Shown in pieces: positions 7,093-16,390 of a stretch of DNA of 64,000 bases. Position 1 is the first letter of the stretch. Each line of letters opens with the position of its first letter. Position numbers and translations under genes: made by a program. A model generated the notes under the pieces. It was given only the letters and a program-made list of their open reading frames with translations. It was not told the DNA's origin and searched no databases. The stretch is from positions 25,474 to 89,473 of the forward strand of contig JAAUZT010000011.1 in assembly GCA_014804485.1 (NCBI GenBank), written 5' to 3'. Source of the stretch: Lachnospiraceae bacterium. Its GTDB lineage: Bacteria; Bacillota; Clostridia; Lachnospirales; Lachnospiraceae.

Positions 7093-9738
7093 ATGGCAGA
7101 ACTAACCCCCATGATGCAACAGTATCTGGAAACAAAAAAAGAATATCAGGATTGCATTCTTTTGTATCGTTTGGGAGATTTCTACGAAATGTTTTACGAG
7201 GATGCGCTTCTGGCCTCAAAAGAACTGGAAATCACGCTGACAGGCAAGAGCTGCGGACAGGAGGAGCGGGCACCTATGTGCGGCGTACCTCATCATGCAC
7301 TGGAAGGATATCTGAGCAAGCTGGTATCTAAGGGGCATAAAGTCGCGATCTGTGAACAGATGGAGGACCCGAAACTTACCAAGGGAATCGTTAAGCGTGA
7401 AGTCGTGCGTATCGTGACGCCGGGAACGAATCTGAATCTGCAGACCATAGAGGAATCACGCAATAACTATCTTATCTGTATTGCTTATTTACCCGGAAAA
7501 ACAGGTATATCCGTAGCGGATGTCACTACCGGAGATTATTATCTGACAGAAGTGGAGGATATTCGTAAGCTGCAGGATGAGATCAATAAATATGAACCTT
7601 CCGAGATCGTCTGCAATGAGCAGTTTCTTGTCAGCGGTTATGAGATCGATGATCTGAAAGACCGTCTGGGTGTTACAGTCTATTCTCTGCAATCCCACTA
7701 TTTTGATGAGGATAATTGTCGTAAGATATTAATGAAACACTTCCGCGTAAACACGCTCTCCGGCCTGGGTGTAGAGGACTTTCCGACGGGGCTGATCGCT
7801 GCGGGAGCACTTTTACAATATTTATACGAGACACAGAAGACGTCTCTTGCACATTTTACGCACCTATATCCTTATCTTACGAATAAGTACATGCTGTTAG
7901 ACAGTTCTACGAGACGTAATTTGGAATTGACTGAGACTCTTCGGGAGAAACAGAAAAAAGGATCGCTGCTGGGAGTTCTCGATCGGACCAAAACTGCCAT
8001 GGGCGGCCGGCTGTTGCGCAAATATATTGAACAGCCTTTGATCGATAAGACTAAAATGGAGCAGAGACTGGATGCTGTAGAGGTGCTTAGTCAAAAAAGC
8101 GTAGACAGAGATGAACTGCGAGAGTATCTGAATACGATATACGATCTGGAACGGCTTCTTGGTAAGGTGAGCTATAAAACGGCAAATCCTCGTGATCTGA
8201 TTGCTTTTCGCAATTCACTTGCCATGCTGCCATCTATTAAAACAGTGCTGGGTGATCTTGATACAGTTCTTTTACAGGACATTAATGACCATATAGACTC
8301 TTTGGAGGATATCTACCATCTGATAGATGATTCAATCATAGAGGAACCGCCTATCTCGATCAGAGACGGCGGCATGATCAAAGAAGGGTTCAGTGACACC
8401 ATAGATTCACTCCGCAGCGCCAAGACAGACGGCAAGAACTGGCTTGCAGAGCTGGAGGAGGCGGACAGAGAGCGCACGGGAATTAAGAATCTGCGTATCA
8501 AATATAATAAAGTATTTGGCTATTATTTTGAGGTGACCAACTCCTATAAAGATCTCGTTCCGGAGGATTACATCCGCAAGCAGACCCTGGCTAATGCAGA
8601 GCGCTACACCACACCCCGTCTGAAGGAGCTGGAAGATTCCATTCTCAATGCGGAGGATAAGTTGTCTTCTCTGGAGTACGATCTGTTCTGTGAAATCAGA
8701 GAGGCTATTGCGGCCGAGATGGAGCGCATTCAGAAGACGGCAAGAGCTATCGCGAAGCTGGATGTATTTTCTTCGCTGTCCTATGTAGCCGAGCGCAATC
8801 AGTACATACGTCCTTCGCTCAACGAAAAGGGAATCATTGACATCAAAGGCGGCAGGCATCCCGTAGTGGAACAGATGATTGAACATGATATGTTTATTGA
8901 GAATGACACTTATCTGGATAACCGGAAACATTGCATAGCAGTGATTACGGGACCGAATATGGCGGGCAAGTCCACCTATATGCGTCAGACAGCCCTGATT
9001 GTCCTTTTAGCCCAGATTGGCTCTTTCGTGCCGGCCAGAAAGGCGAATATCGGCATTGTGGACCGCATCTTTACCCGTGTAGGGGCTTCTGACGATCTTT
9101 CCAGTGGTCAGTCTACCTTTATGGTGGAGATGAATGAGGTCGCTAATATCCTGAGAAACGCCACTGCCAACAGTCTGTTGGTGTTGGACGAGATCGGCAG
9201 GGGCACATCCACCTTCGACGGACTGAGTATTGCGTGGGCAGTCATCGAGCATATCAGCAACCGTAAGATTCTGGGGGCGAAGACACTGTTCGCGACCCAC
9301 TATCATGAGCTGACGGAACTGGAAGACAAGATGGATAATGTGAATAATTACTGTATTGCCGTTAAAGAAAAGGGCGATGATATCGTGTTCCTTCGCAAGA
9401 TTATCAAGGGCGGCGCGGATAAAAGCTACGGCATACAGGTAGCGAAGCTGGCCGGTGTGCCGGATATGGTAATCGACCGTGCAAAAGAGATCGTAGAACA
9501 ATTAAGCGACAACGATATTATTGAGAAAGTTCAGAATATTGAGGTCAACATCAAGAGCGAGAAACGCAAACCGGTAAAATACGACGAAGTTGATCTGGAG
9601 CAGATGTCACTTTTTGACACGGTGAAGGATGAGGATATCATTAAGGAACTGCAGGAGATCGATGTGGGACACCTGACGCCTGTTGATGCGCTTAATACCT
9701 TATATCGTCTGCAGAATAAACTGAAAAACCGATGGTAA
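7093..9738 (+). CDS. mutS: DNA mismatch repair protein MutS
   Basis: An 881-residue MutS, the mismatch-recognition ATPase. The N-terminal mismatch-binding domain has the Phe-x-Glu wedge in GDFYEMFYEDA near residue 30. The ABC-type ATPase has Walker A GPNMAGKST near residue 620 and LVLDEIGRGTSTFDG near residue 695. The C-terminal helix-turn-helix dimerisation region is present, and a SLFDT motif resembling beta-clamp binding motifs lies near residue 840. It follows miaB by 21 bases and is separated from mutL by a repeat-bearing gap of 144 bases. Confidence 0.97.
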   Translation: MAELTPMMQQYLETKKEYQDCILLYRLGDFYEMFYEDALLASKELEITLTGKSCGQEERAPMCGVPHHALEGYLSKLVSKGHKVAICEQMEDPKLTKGIVKREVVRIVTPGTNLNLQTIEESRNNYLICIAYLPGKTGISVADVTTGDYYLTEVEDIRKLQDEINKYEPSEIVCNEQFLVSGYEIDDLKDRLGVTVYSLQSHYFDEDNCRKILMKHFRVNTLSGLGVEDFPTGLIAAGALLQYLYETQKTSLAHFTHLYPYLTNKYMLLDSSTRRNLELTETLREKQKKGSLLGVLDRTKTAMGGRLLRKYIEQPLIDKTKMEQRLDAVEVLSQKSVDRDELREYLNTIYDLERLLGKVSYKTANPRDLIAFRNSLAMLPSIKTVLGDLDTVLLQDINDHIDSLEDIYHLIDDSIIEEPPISIRDGGMIKEGFSDTIDSLRSAKTDGKNWLAELEEADRERTGIKNLRIKYNKVFGYYFEVTNSYKDLVPEDYIRKQTLANAERYTTPRLKELEDSILNAEDKLSSLEYDLFCEIREAIAAEMERIQKTARAIAKLDVFSSLSYVAERNQYIRPSLNEKGIIDIKGGRHPVVEQMIEHDMFIENDTYLDNRKHCIAVITGPNMAGKSTYMRQTALIVLLAQIGSFVPARKANIGIVDRIFTRVGASDDLSSGQSTFMVEMNEVANILRNATANSLLVLDEIGRGTSTFDGLSIAWAVIEHISNRKILGAKTLFATHYHELTELEDKMDNVNNYCIAVKEKGDDIVFLRKIIKGGADKSYGIQVAKLAGVPDMVIDRAKEIVEQLSDNDIIEKVQNIEVNIKSEKRKPVKYDEVDLEQMSLFDTVKDEDIIKELQEIDVGHLTPVDALNTLYRLQNKLKNRW

Positions 9739-9739
9739 A

Positions 9740-9855
9740 AAAGTTAATCGCGTTGCGATTAACTTTGCGAGATTTGCTTGCTTGCGCTTCGCAAACTCGT
9801 ACTAGACCAAGGGATTTGCTTTGCGAGATTGGCTCTCTTGCGCTTTTCAAACTCG
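9740..9855. repeat. Composite hairpin repeat between mutS and mutL
   Basis: A perfect 12-bp stem AAAGTTAATCGC/GCGATTAACTTT (9740-9766) is followed by two direct copies of a 36-base unit at 9764-9799 and 9820-9855. By eye they match at 31 of 36 positions; both begin TTTGCGAGATT and end CAAACTCG. Each unit can fold on itself (GCGAGATTTGC against GCAAACTCG). A shorter relative occurs at 30143-30166 between lspA and the pseudouridine synthase gene. Confidence 0.75.
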
Positions 9856-9882
9856 GATTAAACAGAGGAAGAGTGAGAATAT

Positions 9883-11859
9883 ATGGCTCTTATTAATATA
9901 TTAGATCATCAGACAATTGATAAAATAGCAGCCGGTGAGGTGGTGGAGCGTCCGTCCAGCGTGGTCAAGGAGCTTGTGGAGAATGCTATAGATGCAGGTG
10001 CGAGTGCCGTTACCGTAGAGATCAAGGACGGCGGGACTACGCTGATCCGTGTCACGGATAACGGAGGCGGTATTGAAAAATCGCAGATACATAATGCTTT
10101 TCTGCGTCATGCCACCAGTAAAATTGCATCCGCGGATGATTTGACCAAGTTGGTCAGTCTAGGATTTCGTGGAGAGGCGCTGGCCAGTATCGCAGCGGTT
10201 TCCATGGTAGAACTAATTTCCAAGATACCGCAGGAGCTAACAGGCATTCGCTATGTGATTGAAGGCGGTATGGAGAAAGAGCAGGAAGAGATTGGCGCGC
10301 CGGAGGGAACGACCGTGCTTGTGAGGAATCTTTTCTATAATACGCCGCCCCGCAGGAAATTCCTGAAGCAACCTCAGACAGAGGGCTCCTATGTAGCAGA
10401 TTTAATGGAACACCTGGCTATGTCCAATCCCGACATTTCCTTTAAATTCATTATAAACGGGCAGACCAGATTCTATACGGCCGGTAATCATGAACTACAG
10501 GAGATTATTTATCGGATCTACGGTAAGGAGATTGCGGAGCAGCTTGTTCCGTTTCATTACGAGGATAAGGGAATTATAATTGACGGACTTCTGGGCAAAC
10601 CAGTGATAAACCGTTCCAACCGCAATTATGAGATTTTCTATGTCAACGGCAGATACATTAAGAGCACACTGATCAGCAAGGCTATCGAAGAAGGATATCG
10701 GGAATACCTTATGCAGCATAAGTTCCCGTTCTGTGTTCTGCATTTTACAATTGATACGGATCGAATCGATGTAAATGTACATCCTACCAAGATGGAGATC
10801 CGCATCGCGGACGGCCCTGCGTTCTACGATACGGTGATGTGTGCGATTCACGAGGCGCTTCATGAAACGGAGATGATCCCGCAGGTATCTCTTGTCAACA
10901 AGAAAGAGGAGCAGGGGGAAAAGTCAAACCGGACAGCAGAAAAGGCGAAAGTATCCGCGCCGGAGCCCTTCGAAAAGCGAAGAATCGCGGAGACCGCTTC
11001 CCGTTCGTCGAAATCGGATGCCATCGCAAGGATCTATCAGAAAAATCAGTCAAACCGCAGTCAGCCGGATACAGATGGGCAGAACTCACAGAAGACAGGA
11101 ACGCAGGAAGTGACAATCGCATATCGGCCGACTAATCTCAGAAAAATATCGGAACAGGACAGTCTGCGTGAAACGACGGACTATCATATAGAAGATCGAT
11201 CTGCCGCAAAGGAGATACCGACGCAAAAGCCTGTACAGATGGAGCTTTTCGATGATAAGATTCTGTCTGAGCAGGCAAGAGTTCATTTCGAGATCATCGG
11301 GCAGTTGTTTGACACTTACTGGCTGATTGCTTATGAGGACAAGCTTCTCATTGTGGATCAGCATGCTGCACATGAAAAAGTGAAATACGAGCGGTTTATG
11401 AAACGGTTTCGAGCGCATGATATCGCATCCCAGACCATCAATCCTCCCATCGTAGTGACCATGAGCGGCAAAGAGCGGGAATGCTATTTAAGACACGCGG
11501 AGGATTTCGAGGCATTAGGCTTTGTGGTTGAGGAATTCGGCGGTAATGACTATGCGATCCGCGGGGTTCCGTTAGATTTGTACGGATATGAAGAGAAAGA
11601 GTTTTTTCGGGAAATACTGGATGAACTGGCGGACGAGTCCGTGACGGGTACGCCCGAGAGCATCCGTATTCGTATTGCGACTATGGCGTGCAAAGCGGCC
11701 GTTAAGGGCAATATGCATATGAGCCGAGAAGAGGCTGAGCAGCTCATAGACGAACTGCTGACACTGGATAATCCCTATCATTGTCCTCACGGCAGACCTA
11801 CCATTATATCCATGACGAAGTATGAGCTTGAGAAGAAATTTAAGAGGATCGTAACCTGA
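9883..11859 (+). CDS. mutL: DNA mismatch repair protein MutL
   Basis: A 658-residue MutL with an N-terminal GHKL ATPase (ENAIDAG near residue 38, DNGGGI, GFRGEAL near residue 98) and a C-terminal endonuclease domain. The metal-binding motif DQHAAHEKVKYE is near residue 492, and the accessory ACKAAVK and CPHGRPT motifs are present. This is the nicking form found in bacteria without MutH. The poorly conserved Ser/Gln-rich linker is at about residues 340-440. The ATG follows AGAGGAAGAG. The stop overlaps the miaA start by one base. Confidence 0.97.
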   Translation: MALINILDHQTIDKIAAGEVVERPSSVVKELVENAIDAGASAVTVEIKDGGTTLIRVTDNGGGIEKSQIHNAFLRHATSKIASADDLTKLVSLGFRGEALASIAAVSMVELISKIPQELTGIRYVIEGGMEKEQEEIGAPEGTTVLVRNLFYNTPPRRKFLKQPQTEGSYVADLMEHLAMSNPDISFKFIINGQTRFYTAGNHELQEIIYRIYGKEIAEQLVPFHYEDKGIIIDGLLGKPVINRSNRNYEIFYVNGRYIKSTLISKAIEEGYREYLMQHKFPFCVLHFTIDTDRIDVNVHPTKMEIRIADGPAFYDTVMCAIHEALHETEMIPQVSLVNKKEEQGEKSNRTAEKAKVSAPEPFEKRRIAETASRSSKSDAIARIYQKNQSNRSQPDTDGQNSQKTGTQEVTIAYRPTNLRKISEQDSLRETTDYHIEDRSAAKEIPTQKPVQMELFDDKILSEQARVHFEIIGQLFDTYWLIAYEDKLLIVDQHAAHEKVKYERFMKRFRAHDIASQTINPPIVVTMSGKERECYLRHAEDFEALGFVVEEFGGNDYAIRGVPLDLYGYEEKEFFREILDELADESVTGTPESIRIRIATMACKAAVKGNMHMSREEAEQLIDELLTLDNPYHCPHGRPTIISMTKYELEKKFKRIVT

Positions 11860-12818
11860 TGAAAAAGCCTTTAATTATACTGACCGGACCGACGGCAGTG
11901 GGAAAATCAGCGCTTTCCATTGAATTGGCGAAGCGGATCGGCGGAGAGATTATTTCCGCAGATTCTATGCAGGTGTACCGGCATATGGATATCGGATCCG
12001 CAAAGATCATGCCGGAGCAGATGGGCGGTATTCCCCATCATCTGATCGACATACTGGAGCCGACAGAAGAGTTTAATGTGGTCACATTTCAGCAAAAAGC
12101 CAAAGAGGCGCTGCATGAGATTTACGACAGAGGTCGTATTCCCATAGTCGTAGGTGGTACGGGCTTCTATATTCAGGCGCTTCTTTATGACATTGATTTT
12201 ACGGATAACGACGAGGATACAGTTCTGAGAGCAGAACTGGAAGAGAGCGCGAAAGCGCAGGGCAGTGAAGCATTGTATGAGAGGCTTAAAGAGATCGATC
12301 CGGAATCCTGCGAGATTATCCATCCCAATAATGTGAAGCGTGTGATTCGTGCCATTGAATTTTACGAGAAGACGGGCACGAAAATTTCAGCGCATAATAA
12401 AACACAGCGTCAAAACAGCTCTCCTTACAACTTTGCCTATTTTGTACTGAATGAAGACCGGGCGAAGCTGTACCGGAAGATCGAGCAAAGAGTCGATGCC
12501 ATGATAGAACAAGGGCTGGTAGAAGAAGTGTCCGGGCTGGCCGCCGCAGGGTGTACGCGGGATATGGTTTCCATGCAGGGGCTGGGCTATAAGGAGATTC
12601 TGGATTATCTGGACGGGCACATTACACTGGAAGAGGCCGTGTATCTGATTAAGCGGGATACGAGGCATTTTGCCAAGAGGCAGCTTACATGGTTCCGCAG
12701 GGAACGAGACGTGCTGTGGGTAGAGAAACCGGAAGTGGATTATGACAATGAGCTGATTCAGAATATGATTACGGAATATATTATGTTCGTACTACGGGAG
12801 AAAAATATTATTCACTAA
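11859..12818 (+). CDS. miaA: tRNA dimethylallyltransferase MiaA
   Basis: A 319-residue prenyltransferase that transfers a dimethylallyl group to A37, the step before MiaB. It has the P-loop GPTAVGKSA at residues 8-16, the SADSMQVYRHMDIGSAK DSxQ motif near residue 34, and the GGTGFYIQALL segment near residue 100, all in order. Length is normal. Translational coupling to mutL through an overlapping TGATG is direct sequence evidence for one operon. Confidence 0.97.
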   Translation: MKKPLIILTGPTAVGKSALSIELAKRIGGEIISADSMQVYRHMDIGSAKIMPEQMGGIPHHLIDILEPTEEFNVVTFQQKAKEALHEIYDRGRIPIVVGGTGFYIQALLYDIDFTDNDEDTVLRAELEESAKAQGSEALYERLKEIDPESCEIIHPNNVKRVIRAIEFYEKTGTKISAHNKTQRQNSSPYNFAYFVLNEDRAKLYRKIEQRVDAMIEQGLVEEVSGLAAAGCTRDMVSMQGLGYKEILDYLDGHITLEEAVYLIKRDTRHFAKRQLTWFRRERDVLWVEKPEVDYDNELIQNMITEYIMFVLREKNIIH

Positions 12819-12834
12819 GAAACGGGAAAAGAAA

Positions 12835-14133
12835 ATGATTAAATTAAATGAACAATATGAACAATTCGGTATATCGAAAAGGGTATATGCCTACGGCGAA
12901 GAGATTCTTGCCTCGCTGCAGGAACGTTTCAGACAAATTGATGAAGTCGCGGAGTATAACCAGCTAAAGGTGATTCGAGCCATGCAGGAGTGTAATGTCA
13001 GCGAAGCATGTCTGCTCGGTACAACAGGCTACGGCTATAACGACTTGGGACGTGATACGCTGGAAAAGGTATATGCAGCTTTTTTTCACACGGAAGATGC
13101 GTTAGTGCGGCCCCAGATCACCTGTGGCACCCATGCGTTGGCTTTGGCGCTTATGAGCAATCTGCGTCCAGGCGATGAACTTTTATCTCCTGTAGGCAAG
13201 CCTTATGATACCTTGGAGGAGGTCATCGGCATAAGGCCGTCCAAGGGCTCCCTGAAAGAATACGGGATTTCCTACAGACAGGTAGACCTTCTGCCGGACG
13301 GCGGATTTGATTACAAGGGAATCCGTGCAGCGATAGGAGAACATACCAGACTGGTTACCATTCAGCGGTCTAAAGGCTATCAGACCAGACCTACGCTGTC
13401 CGTTGCGCGCATCGGAGAATTGATTCGCTTTATTAAGGATGTCAGGCCCGATATCATCTGCATGGTTGATAACTGCTACGGTGAGTTCGTGGAGACCATA
13501 GAGCCTACGGATGTGGGTGCGGATATGGTTGTGGGTTCCCTGATCAAAAATCCCGGCGGCGGGCTGGCACCCATCGGCGGCTATATAGCGGGCACGAAGG
13601 ACTGTGTTGAAAATGCGGCATATCGACTGACTTCGCCGGGACTTGGCAAGGAGGTCGGAGCATCACTTGGGATTCTTTCTTCCTTCTATGAAGGTTTATT
13701 CTTAGCGCCCACCGTTACGGCGAATGCCTTAAAAGGAGCCATTTTTGCGGCAAACATCTATGAAAAGATCGGTTTTTCGGTAGTGCCGAACGGATCCGAG
13801 AGCAGACATGACATTATACAGGCGGTCACATTCGGATCTCCGGACGGAGTGATAGCATTCTGTCAGGGGATTCAGGCGGCTGCCTCCGTGGACAGCTTCG
13901 TGACACCGGAACCTTGGGATATGCCCGGATACGATTCCCAAGTGATCATGGCGGCCGGCGCTTTTGTGTCGGGTTCCTCCATAGAACTCAGTGCAGACGG
14001 TCCCATCGCGCCACCCTATGCGGTCTATTTTCAGGGCGGTCTGACCTTCCCCCACGCGAAACTGGGTATCCTGAAGACCTTACAAAACCTGATAGATCGG
14101 GGCATAATTACGTCGGATTTCCGCAAGGCATAA
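12835..14133 (+). CDS. Methionine gamma-lyase family protein (PLP enzyme, YnbB-like)
   Basis: A 432-residue fold-type I PLP enzyme of the family once called aluminium resistance protein and now methionine gamma-lyase family (B. subtilis YnbB). The early GYGYND segment, the VRPQITCGTHALA loop (cofactor phosphate region), the DNCYGEF segment, and the probable Schiff-base lysine in SLIKNPGGG near residue 238 are all visible. Its substrate is unknown. It follows miaA by 16 bases, and this neighbourhood is common in Firmicutes. Confidence 0.88.
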   Translation: MIKLNEQYEQFGISKRVYAYGEEILASLQERFRQIDEVAEYNQLKVIRAMQECNVSEACLLGTTGYGYNDLGRDTLEKVYAAFFHTEDALVRPQITCGTHALALALMSNLRPGDELLSPVGKPYDTLEEVIGIRPSKGSLKEYGISYRQVDLLPDGGFDYKGIRAAIGEHTRLVTIQRSKGYQTRPTLSVARIGELIRFIKDVRPDIICMVDNCYGEFVETIEPTDVGADMVVGSLIKNPGGGLAPIGGYIAGTKDCVENAAYRLTSPGLGKEVGASLGILSSFYEGLFLAPTVTANALKGAIFAANIYEKIGFSVVPNGSESRHDIIQAVTFGSPDGVIAFCQGIQAAASVDSFVTPEPWDMPGYDSQVIMAAGAFVSGSSIELSADGPIAPPYAVYFQGGLTFPHAKLGILKTLQNLIDRGIITSDFRKA

Positions 14134-14143
14134 ATAATACCTA

Positions 14144-14210
14144 GCACAGATGAAAGTTAATTTCTTAAGGAGCGAAGCGCGGCGACGAAGATATTAACTT
14201 TCATCTGTGC
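14144..14210. repeat. 18-bp perfect inverted repeat after the PLP lyase gene
   Basis: GCACAGATGAAAGTTAAT (14144-14161) is the exact complement of the arm at 14193-14210. The 31-base loop contains GCGAAGCGC, a sequence reminiscent of the other intergenic repeats. Only a few T residues follow, so it is either a strong terminator without a T-tract or an RNA-stabilising or repeat element. Confidence 0.75.
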
Positions 14211-14276
14211 GGACGGCATATATGACTTGTGAATAGCCATTTTTTTTATGATTCTTTTATTAAAATTTACCAATTT

Positions 14277-14305
14277 TTGTATACATCAAAAACCTCTTGT
14301 GATAA
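14277..14305 (+). promoter_or_regulatory. Possible promoter for DUF4321-radC
   Basis: TTGTAT (14277-14282) and TGATAA (14300-14305) are 17 bases apart, about 33 bases before the DUF4321 ATG. The -10 is imperfect. It follows the inverted repeat that closes the preceding operon. Confidence 0.4.
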
Positions 14306-14337
14306 AATGAGCGTTGGGAAAGGAGATTCTGGGTCGT

Positions 14338-14574
14338 ATGCATAAAAATAACTGGACTTGTTTTCTACTGATCCTGGCAGGCATCGTCATCGGCGGATTC
14401 ATTGGAAGTCTTTTTCCGGATACATGGTTAAATTATGGGAAGTCTTTTGGTCTGACCACGCCGCTGATATTGGATTTGGAGATTTTAGTTATAACATTCG
14501 GACTGACCATCAAGATCACGATCGCAAGCATTATCGGTATTGCGGCGGCGATCATTATATATCGCTTTATTTAA
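14338..14574 (+). CDS. DUF4321 domain small membrane protein
   Basis: A 78-residue membrane protein with two hydrophobic segments (about residues 8-27 and 46-78) joined by a short loop containing SLFPDTWLNYGKSFG. This matches DUF4321, a family found before radC-mreB in Clostridia; its function is unknown. The frame is open from a TTG at 14314, but the ribosome site AAAGGAG lies at 14319-14325, so ATG 14338 is the real start. The position suggests a link to the cell-shape genes that follow. Confidence 0.8.
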   Translation: MHKNNWTCFLLILAGIVIGGFIGSLFPDTWLNYGKSFGLTTPLILDLEILVITFGLTIKITIASIIGIAAAIIIYRFI

Positions 14575-14627
14575 CGAATCTTTTACCCGTCGTTTAAGGA
14601 GAGAGAAGCTGTCGGGAAAGAGGTTGA

Positions 14628-15374
14628 ATGAAATCAGGCAAGTATGAGAACAATGAGTATTACAGGATGCAGAATCTTCCATATGAGAAATTTATTTCCT
14701 ATGGAAGCAGGTCGCTTACCGACTCAGAGCTTCTGGCGATCATGCTGCGTACCGGAACGCGGGGGATGAATGCGCGTATGTTGGGAGAGAAGGTACTCTC
14801 TGAGACGGCGCGTTACGGGAACGGACTGCTGGGATTATACCACATTCCGCTGAAGGAGCTGTGTAAAATTGACGGCATTGGCGAGGTGAAAGCAATCCAG
14901 CTTAAGACAGTGGCGGAGTTATCTACCAGAATGGCGCAGGCAAAAGCGAAGAGTAATCTTTCTTTTCACAGTCCTGCCTCGATAGCGGATTATTACATGG
15001 AGCGTTTCCGACATGAGAGCGTGGAATATATTATGCTCTTAATGCTGGATTCCGGTCTGCATCTGATTAGTGAGCGGATTCTTTCCAAAGGAACCGTCAA
15101 TGCATCTTTGGCATCTCCGAGAGAAGTATTCATTCATGCTCTGCAGGCGCAGGCGGCAGGGATCATGCTCCTGCACAATCATCCGGGCGGCAATCCGGTG
15201 CCCAGCGAGAATGATATACGGGTCACGAGACGGATCGGGCAGATCGGCATGCTGACGGATATACCGCTTTATGATCATATCATTATAGGGGATAATAAAT
15301 ATTTCAGCTTCAGTGAAAGCAAATTATTGACAGATATATGTTCTGAAAGTGTATTACAGGAAAGAGAGGAATAG
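14628..15374 (+). CDS. radC: RadC family JAB-domain protein
   Basis: A 248-residue RadC/YsxA protein. An N-terminal helix-hairpin-helix region (about residues 55-100, IDGIGEVKAIQLK) precedes a JAB1/MPN metalloprotease-like domain with the intact JAMM motif HNHPGGNPVPSEND near residue 184. Despite the name, a DNA-repair role is not established. radC directly upstream of mreBCD is a conserved Firmicutes arrangement. The stop is 5 bases from the mreB TTG start. Confidence 0.94.
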   Translation: MKSGKYENNEYYRMQNLPYEKFISYGSRSLTDSELLAIMLRTGTRGMNARMLGEKVLSETARYGNGLLGLYHIPLKELCKIDGIGEVKAIQLKTVAELSTRMAQAKAKSNLSFHSPASIADYYMERFRHESVEYIMLLMLDSGLHLISERILSKGTVNASLASPREVFIHALQAQAAGIMLLHNHPGGNPVPSENDIRVTRRIGQIGMLTDIPLYDHIIIGDNKYFSFSESKLLTDICSESVLQEREE

Positions 15375-15379
15375 CTGCT

Positions 15380-16390
15380 TTGGCTTACAATGCATTTGGA
15401 ATTGATTTAGGAACGAGTAATATCAAAATATATAATCGTTCGGATGACGAAGTTTTTGTAGAGAAAAACATGATCGCCATTGAGAATAAGAGAAACCTGT
15501 TTGCATACGGGGATTCTGCTTTTGAGATGTATGAGAAAGCACCCGGCAATATTAACATTTCGTATCCGCTTAGTAATGGTGTTATCGCTGATATCCAGAA
15601 TATGGAGATGCTCGTCAGATATTTCATGAGTGATTTGATGAAGAACAACTTAAGACCGGCGGATTACTATATTGCTGTCCCTTGGGACGTGACCGAAGTA
15701 GAGAAACGTGCGTTCAAAGATCTGATTAAGGAGTCCAATGTCAAGGCAAAGAAGGTTATGGTCGTGGATAAAGCCGTTGCAGACGGTCTGGGTCTGGGGA
15801 TCGATGTCAAGAATTCACAGGGTGTTCTGGTAGTTAACGTTGGGTTTGACACAACGGAAATCTCTATTCTGTCATTGGGTGGTATCGTGCTCAGCAGACT
15901 GATTAAGGTCGGCGGTCGTAAATTTGACGATGCAATCAAAGCGGCGATTCGTCGGGAATACAGTCTAATAATCGGTGGCAAAACCGCGGAAGTTGTGAAA
16001 ACATCCCTTCTTGATCTGGAAGAACAGCGTCTGGGCGCTCTTGTGTACGGCAGAGATATTGTCACGGGACTTCCCGTGGAACGCGAGATTCCTACCGCGC
16101 TTGTGGATGAATGTCTCACCGAACATTTTGATACGATTATAGATAATATTAAGGTAATCTTAGAGCGCACTCCGCCCGAACTTGCGGCGGATATATACCG
16201 CCATGGCATCTATCTGACAGGCGGCGCTTCACAGGTGAGTAACCTTGCAAGACTCATGAGCAAGGGAACAGGACTTAAAGTCAATGTGTCCGAGAATCCT
16301 ATGACCAGTGTTGCGCTGGGGCTCGCTAAGATCATTAATGATGATAATTATAAATCCGTAGCATATGCAATAGAAGGAATGAGTAAATGA
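15380..16390 (+). CDS. mreB: Rod shape-determining protein MreB
   Basis: A 336-residue actin-like protein that forms membrane-associated filaments guiding the elongasome. Actin-fold motifs are present: phosphate-1 GIDLGTSNIKIY near residue 8, the VVDKAVADGLGLG segment, phosphate-2 VVNVGFDTTEI near residue 155, and an adenosine motif GIYLTGGASQ near residue 275. The start is TTG (15380) after AGAGAGGAA. It overlaps mreC by four bases (ATGA). The first gene of the contiguous mreBCD-PBP2 unit. Confidence 0.95.
   Translation: MAYNAFGIDLGTSNIKIYNRSDDEVFVEKNMIAIENKRNLFAYGDSAFEMYEKAPGNINISYPLSNGVIADIQNMEMLVRYFMSDLMKNNLRPADYYIAVPWDVTEVEKRAFKDLIKESNVKAKKVMVVDKAVADGLGLGIDVKNSQGVLVVNVGFDTTEISILSLGGIVLSRLIKVGGRKFDDAIKAAIRREYSLIIGGKTAEVVKTSLLDLEEQRLGALVYGRDIVTGLPVEREIPTALVDECLTEHFDTIIDNIKVILERTPPELAADIYRHGIYLTGGASQVSNLARLMSKGTGLKVNVSENPMTSVALGLAKIINDDNYKSVAYAIEGMSK

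Noticed and set aside
8407-8931. Long antisense frame opposite mutS
   Set aside because: A shadow of the intact mutS reading frame with no ribosome site or domain resemblance.
15667-16209. 180-codon antisense frame opposite mreB
   Set aside because: Ser/Thr/Arg-rich shadow of mreB codon use; no motifs.
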